Below are positions 6,019-8,698 of a stretch of 8,698 nt of DNA, piece by piece. The notes beneath the pieces were generated by a model that worked only from the letters and a program-made list of their open reading frames with translations, did not search any database and was not told where the DNA came from. The translations under genes and the position numbers were made by a program. Origin of the DNA: Microcaldota archaeon. GTDB lineage: Archaea; Micrarchaeota; Micrarchaeia; Micrarchaeales; CABMGC01. The stretch covers positions 1-8,698 of the forward strand of contig JAJZEU010000032.1 of assembly GCA_021805625.1 (NCBI GenBank), given 5' to 3'. Every line of letters starts with the position of its first letter. Positions within the stretch are counted from its first letter, which is position 1.

Positions 6019-6939
6019 TCACGGTGCCGAGTATCCAGCAGTCCACGAGCTTGTATAGTCAACATTGGTCGGCACGCCGTTGTTGTCATTGCCGGAATAG
6101 TCGTTGGCGTTGCCATTAAGCGGCCACCAGCCAACAAGGTTCTGCAGGTCTATAGGCGCGCCGCCGATGCCCTCATTGTAGAGCGCAGTTACATCGTTCG
6201 CAGAGAGGGAGGTGTTGTAGATTTGGACGTTGGAGATTAGTCCGTTGAAGAAGTATCCTCCATAGCTTCCACGTGAGCCTATGGTGGAAAATGAAATTAC
6301 AGTATTTAAAGGCAGGCCACCATTGAGCGGTATGTTCTGTGACTGTCCATCCATATACAAAGTCGGGGATGTAGAACCAGCTGCATAAGTATAACCTACG
6401 AAATACCAAGCACCTATTGTAGGAGCAAATGTAGAGCAAGCATCGTCTGCGTAGCCACCTAAGTATACCTTATCACTACAACTTGTCCCTAATTCGGATA
6501 GTTGTTCGTTTGTGGCGGTGCCATAGCTGAATATTGCATAGATGACAGAAGCATAGCTTCGCATATAAATCCATGCAAAGGCAGATCTAGCAGATGAGCC
6601 AGTCGGCAGTCCAACAGTCCCCATGATGATGCTACTGCTCGCCCCATTAAACTGTGCAACAAACTGCGGCAGTTCTCCGCTGCATACGCCCTCGAGGTTG
6701 ATGAACGAAGTTGTTTCTGGTCCATTCGGCCTGAAGACCTGGCAGGCGCCAGGCGGCGCCTTCGGCGCGAAGTTCGTGCTGTTGAAGACTCCAAGCTGGA
6801 AGAGCGCTGCGAGTACTATTGCTATTATCAGTATGGACCAGCCGTAGGTCATGAGGTATTCCATGGCGGATTGGGACTTCGCTCCAGCTATGCTAGAATA
6901 AGCGCGGCTCTTGTGTGTGTGTGTGTGTGTTATGCGCAT
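6019..6939 (-). CDS. Type IV pilin-like surface protein with a LamG (concanavalin-like) domain, full copy A
   Basis: This is probably a secreted, pilus- or membrane-anchored protein that binds glycans or other surfaces. After the ATG comes a (CA)n-encoded run THTHTH, then a class III signal: K21-S22 before QSAMEYLMTYGW, with the conserved Glu at +5 (E27) and a hydrophobic helix at about 33-52. The usual residue before the cut is Gly; here it is Ser. Next are NFAPKAPPGACQVFRPNG and a cysteine-bearing segment, then LamG elements (FVAQFNGASSSI, YFVGYTYA, SPTLYMDGQ, FNGLISNVQIYNTSLS). The last 40 residues (LVGWWPLNGNANDYSGN onward) resemble the start of an ordinary LamG domain, so the domain looks circularly permuted. 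A TATA-like element precedes the start. The 306-residue frame is intact; two 5'-truncated relatives lie at 3510 and 5028. The ligand is unknown. Confidence 0.88.
   Translation of the reverse strand: MRITHTHTHKSRAYSSIAGAKSQSAMEYLMTYGWSILIIAIVLAALFQLGVFNSTNFAPKAPPGACQVFRPNGPETTSFINLEGVCSGELPQFVAQFNGASSSIIMGTVGLPTGSSARSAFAWIYMRSYASVIYAIFSYGTATNEQLSELGTSCSDKVYLGGYADDACSTFAPTIGAWYFVGYTYAAGSTSPTLYMDGQSQNIPLNGGLPLNTVISFSTIGSRGSYGGYFFNGLISNVQIYNTSLSANDVTALYNEGIGGAPIDLQNLVGWWPLNGNANDYSGNDNNGVPTNVDYTSSWTAGYSAP
6912..6930. repeat. TG/CA dinucleotide tract in the start of the pilin gene
   Basis: Nineteen bases of strict TG alternation (nine and a half units), which on the coding strand give codons ACA CAC repeated three times. 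The tract lies directly after codon 3 of the pilin-LamG gene and before the signal peptide. Gain or loss of one unit would shift the frame, and no ATG, GTG or TTG occurs between the tract and the signal-peptide core. Confidence 0.9.
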
Positions 6940-6966
6940 GGTGTCATGCTATACTGTCAAAGAAAA

Positions 6967-6974
6967 GCATAAAT
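6967..6974 (-). promoter_or_regulatory. TATA-like element for the pilin-LamG gene
   Basis: On the minus strand atttatgc lies about 32 nt before the ATG at 6939, predicting a leader of only a few bases. The match to the archaeal consensus is partial. Confidence 0.4.
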
Positions 6975-7027
6975 GGTTTTCTGCTCCAGTGCACACCTGG
7001 CTCCGTTTGCTGCCTGCTCATGCTTGT

Positions 7028-7180
7028 CTATCTCTTTGAGAATGTTATGTTGTCGAAGTAGACCGTGCTTCAGCTTGCGGTGTAGCTTCGCTCCACCCCG
7101 AACAGGAAGGTGTTGCCTCTTTCTCTGGAGGTAAGCTGAGTATTGAAGGAATATACGTGCGGATTTCCCGCTATGCAGAG
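7028..7180 (-). pseudogene. Possible decayed C-terminus of a surface protein
   Basis: Between eL21 and the pilin gene, one minus-strand frame reads GNTFLFGVERSYTAS, a TGA (7070-7072), then STVYFDNITFSKR and a stop at 7028. The alternating hydrophobic/polar pattern and 'VYFDNITF' look like the last strands of a beta-sandwich (LamG- or DUF2341-like) protein. No start is present and the frame is closed upstream at 7181-7183. I recognise no specific family; homology is a guess. The rest of 6940-7194 shows nothing else I can support apart from the pilin promoter. Confidence 0.3.
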
Positions 7181-7194
7181 TTAAAATACTCAGT

Positions 7195-7482
7195 TCAGAG
7201 CCTCTCAAGGTGCCTCTGCGGGACTATAATGCTCCTCTTTGTGCTTTTCGACACCCATACCTCAACCACGTAAGCCGAACCCCTCTTCTCCTTTACCGTA
7301 CCTACCCTTCCCCTATACCTCGGATGCGGTATGTCGCGGAAGTTTCCTTTCGGCACTATCGCGACTTTGTCCCCTATGCTGAAGCTCTTGATGAGCTTCG
7401 TTATGCTGAGCTTTGATGGCTTGTGGTGCCTTGCGAGGTGTCTTGTCCTGCCTGCAAACAAACCGTGTGAACGCTTGGTCAT
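7195..7482 (-). CDS. rpl21e: Ribosomal protein eL21 (L21e)
   Basis: This is an archaeal/eukaryotic large-subunit protein of the central protuberance/5S rRNA region. The protein starts MTKRSHGLFAGRTRHLAR and contains the SH3-like core signatures FSIGDKVAIVP, IPHPRYRGRVGTV and KRGSAYVVEV, ending IIVPQRHLERL. The 95-residue length is normal. The frame extends 11 codons further to an ATG at 7515, but I reject that start: the family begins at MTKRS, and the shared TATA element near 7525-7532 predicts transcription from about 7500, downstream of 7515. It is transcribed divergently from the TBP-family gene. Confidence 0.93.
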   Translation of the reverse strand: MTKRSHGLFAGRTRHLARHHKPSKLSITKLIKSFSIGDKVAIVPKGNFRDIPHPRYRGRVGTVKEKRGSAYVVEVWVSKSTKRSIIVPQRHLERL

Positions 7483-7522
7483 GCTAATACGCCATTGAAT
7501 TTTGTAATCTTCCATTAGGCGA

Positions 7523-7537
7523 ATATATATAAATATC
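7523..7537. promoter_or_regulatory. Overlapping divergent TATA boxes for eL21 and the TBP-family gene
   Basis: One AT run (atatatataaatatc) gives TATA matches on both strands. On the plus strand it ends about 25 nt before ATG 7561, predicting a leaderless TBP-family mRNA. On the minus strand tttatata (7525-7532) predicts a start near 7502 and a short leader before ATG 7482. Only 78 bp separate the two start codons. Confidence 0.65.
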
Positions 7538-7560
7538 TTTTCAATTATGATTGTGGTTCA

Positions 7561-7878
7561 ATGGCAGGAAAGCATATTCTTCCAAGGCCAGACTTCAGGG
7601 TTGAAAACATTGTCGCTAGCGCAGATCTGGGCGTGGATCTCGATCTCTATGGCATAGCTAAGGCTTCAACGGACGTCGATTATGAACCTGAACAGTTCCC
7701 TGGCGCAATCTGCAAGATACACGAACCAAAGACCGCACTTCTCCTCTTCAAGAATGGAAAGATTATATGCACGGGCGCAAAGACGGAAGCCGAGATAAGA
7801 AGGGCGATAGACCAGCTGATAAAGATAGTCAAGAGCCACGTCATAGAGACCAGGCCGGAAGAAGGCAAAGCAAAATAA
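7561..7878 (+). CDS. Single-repeat TATA-binding-protein family protein (half-length TBP)
   Basis: TBP bends DNA at TATA boxes and recruits TFB and RNA polymerase. Normal archaeal TBP is about 180-190 residues made of two related repeats in one saddle. This 105-residue protein has one: VENIVASADLGVDLDL (14-29), YEPEQFPGAI (41-50), then EPKTALLLFKNGKIICTGAK (55-74) and a helix, with a charged tail ending EEGKAK. The DNA-contact residues of one repeat are kept: N16 and the intercalating phenylalanines F46 and F63. The EPKTALLLF segment looks more like a first repeat than a second. The stop at 7876-7878 is followed 7 nt later by the convergent DedA gene, leaving no room for a second repeat in any frame. 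It could work as a homodimer, pair with another half, or be a regulator beside a normal TBP elsewhere. Family certain; role uncertain. Confidence 0.88.
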   Translation: MAGKHILPRPDFRVENIVASADLGVDLDLYGIAKASTDVDYEPEQFPGAICKIHEPKTALLLFKNGKIICTGAKTEAEIRRAIDQLIKIVKSHVIETRPEEGKAK

Positions 7879-7885
7879 TCCGCTG

Positions 7886-8530
7886 CTAAGACCTGGGGGA
7901 CTCTTTCCTTATCTCCTTCATAGCGTAGTGGTATATGGCGTATACAACTGTCGCAAATATGCCTATTGCGATGAGGATGTCCATGGCGCTACTCCCGCTT
8001 CCTATAGCAAAATATCCAAAGGCAACAAGCACCGTATCCCAGATTATGGAGCCAAGCATCGAGTATGCATAGAACCTCTTCTGGTCCATCTCTGCAAATC
8101 CCGCAACGAAGCTTATAGGGCCTCTTATCACAGGAAGAAGCCTGGATACGAACACGGCGGCGTTTCCGTTGTTGACGAACCACTTCTCGAACGCCTCGAG
8201 GCTTTCCTTCCTTATATGGAAGAGATGGAGGTGCTTGTAGATTACCTCTTTTCCAAGGAAGTACGCGACATAGTAGTCTATGGCCATGCCCACCAAGCTG
8301 CTTATGAATACAAGGAGCAGCACAGTGTAAACGTTCAGGCCATATAACGCTGAGGCAGAAAGGGCACCGAAGACCGGAAGCACAACCTCGCTCGGCACAG
8401 GGAATGATGCAGCTTCTAGTATCATCAGTGCCACAAGCGCAATGTAGCCATAGCTCGCAGCGATCGAAGTGATGCTGCCGTAGGTTAGATTCAGAAGCTG
8501 GTGAAGCGTTATCGATAGTGCCAGTAGCAT
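7886..8530 (-). CDS. DedA-family (VTT/SNARE-associated domain) membrane protein
   Basis: DedA proteins are polytopic membrane proteins implicated in lipid carrier flipping, proton-dependent transport and envelope homeostasis. The 214-residue protein has an N-terminal helix, then the hallmark EAASFPVPSEVVLPVFGAL (near 40-58), further helices, and the second signature FVSRLLPVIRGPISFVAGFA (the usual F.R..P..R.....AG) followed by MDQKRF and GSIIWD. About five hydrophobic segments are visible and the length is typical. A minus-strand TATA element at 8553-8560 sits 26 nt before the ATG, so the transcript is probably leaderless. Its stop is 7 nt from the stop of the TBP-family gene, so the two transcripts must overlap at their 3' ends. 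It shows no functional link to its neighbours. Confidence 0.9.
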   Translation of the reverse strand: MLLALSITLHQLLNLTYGSITSIAASYGYIALVALMILEAASFPVPSEVVLPVFGALSASALYGLNVYTVLLLVFISSLVGMAIDYYVAYFLGKEVIYKHLHLFHIRKESLEAFEKWFVNNGNAAVFVSRLLPVIRGPISFVAGFAEMDQKRFYAYSMLGSIIWDTVLVAFGYFAIGSGSSAMDILIAIGIFATVVYAIYHYAMKEIRKESPRS

Positions 8531-8552
8531 GATATGCTTTCCGCCGCAAACA

Positions 8553-8560
8553 TTTTTATT
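8553..8560 (-). promoter_or_regulatory. TATA box for the DedA gene
   Basis: The minus strand carries aataaaaa centred 26 nt before the ATG at 8530, the distance expected for a leaderless transcript. Confidence 0.45.
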
Positions 8561-8579
8561 ATGATGAGCTTCGAAAACT

Positions 8580-8595
8580 CACGCCTTCAGGCGTG
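8580..8595 (+). repeat. Hairpin 1 of a possible insertion-sequence end
   Basis: CACGCC and GGCGTG form a perfect 6-bp stem around the tetraloop TTCA. GC-rich hairpins of this kind mark the ends of IS200/IS605-family elements. It lies in the intergenic space beyond the DedA promoter. Confidence 0.45.
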
Positions 8596-8646
8596 GCGAT
8601 GAAAAAGCTCCTGATTTTGTAAACTTTTCTTTCCGACTATTGTCAA

Positions 8647-8664
8647 TGCGGCCGTCAGGCCGCA
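8647..8664 (+). repeat. Hairpin 2 of a possible insertion-sequence end
   Basis: TGCGGCC and GGCCGCA form a perfect 7-bp stem around GTCA, a loop of the same size and similar sequence to hairpin 1. It ends 13 nt before a possible start codon. Confidence 0.45.
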
Positions 8665-8677
8665 AAGACGAGATAAC

Positions 8678-8698
8678 ATGGATAGTGGAAACTATAAA
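8678..8698 (+). CDS. Possible start of a gene running off the window
   Basis: An ATG at 8678 opens seven codons (MDSGNYK) to the window edge. Its place just after two hairpins would fit an IS200-type TnpA or similar element gene, but seven residues prove nothing. This is a position-based guess only. Confidence 0.2.

Noticed and set aside
5992..6240. 82-codon plus-strand frame after vapC
   Set aside because: It is the antisense shadow of the conserved LamG C-terminus; the repeated valine-rich translation comes from that antisense reading.
3510..6320. LamG tail repeats as a CRISPR-like or regulatory repeat array
   Set aside because: The repeats are few, long, diverged and protein-coding, with gene-sized spacers; they are gene fragments, not a CRISPR array.
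6972..7133. 53-codon cysteine-rich plus-strand frame beginning at ATG 6972
   Set aside because: No promoter, no recognisable domain, and antisense to a more protein-like frame; probably chance.
6957..7208. 83-codon minus-strand frame between the pilin gene and eL21
   Set aside because: It overlaps the end of eL21, has a composition unlike a folded protein, has no promoter of its own, and a different frame of the same strand looks more protein-like.
7483..7515. Upstream ATG (7515) extending eL21 by 11 residues
   Set aside because: The family starts at MTKRS, and the predicted transcript start lies downstream of 7515.
7879..8100. Hidden second TBP repeat downstream of the half-length TBP
   Set aside because: No plus-strand frame after 7878 shows NIVAS, EPEQFPG or GKxxxTGAK-type motifs; the region codes for DedA on the other strand.

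Overview
The window looks archaeal and most resembles a small-genome DPANN lineage, with a Micrarchaeum-like (ARMAN) organism as my best guess. The reasons are: ribosomal protein eL21, a TBP-family protein, an archaeal-type RNase Z, a class III (type IV pilin-like) signal peptide, a tRNA gene without encoded CCA, and TATA boxes about 25-30 nt upstream of start codons, giving leaderless or nearly leaderless transcripts. Base composition is moderate, roughly half GC by eye. The lineage is an inference from gene style; the archaeal domain is well supported.

Left part (1-3334), all on the plus strand: the end of an NFACT-family (RqcH/Rqc2-like) gene that stops before the usual RNA-binding domain; RNase Z seven bases behind it; tRNA-Val(GAC), whose TATA box lies inside the end of the RNase Z gene; and a secreted thioredoxin fused to a CcdA/DsbD-type membrane electron carrier. 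The first three form a plausible translation/RNA-processing group.

Middle part (3335-6939), an accessory region. A worn TnpB C-terminus with its right-end hairpin is followed by three minus-strand copies of the 3' end of one gene family, a type IV pilin-like protein with a LamG (concanavalin-like) domain. Two copies are 5'-truncated (3510-3656 and 5028-5303); the third is a full gene (6019-6939). Between consecutive copies, on the plus strand, sits one selfish or defence-type unit: an AAA ATPase/DUF4143 gene (3713-5005), then an antitoxin-VapC pair (5367-5973). Each unit starts about 60 nt from a broken LamG end and stops 22-45 nt from the next LamG stop codon, so the layout looks modular. 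The full pilin-LamG gene carries a TG/CA dinucleotide tract between its start codon and its signal peptide, so slippage there could switch the gene off. Its LamG domain appears circularly permuted.

Right part (6940-8698): a decayed surface-protein scrap, ribosomal protein eL21 (minus), and a divergently transcribed TBP-family gene (plus) that shares its TATA region. The TBP protein contains one repeat instead of two. A DedA-family membrane protein (minus) converges on it. The window ends in two tight hairpins and a possible start codon, which resemble the left end of an IS200/IS605-type element.

The items most worth attention are the half-length TBP, the LamG-tail/selfish-gene modules, the dinucleotide tract in the pilin gene, and the NFACT protein lacking its R domain.
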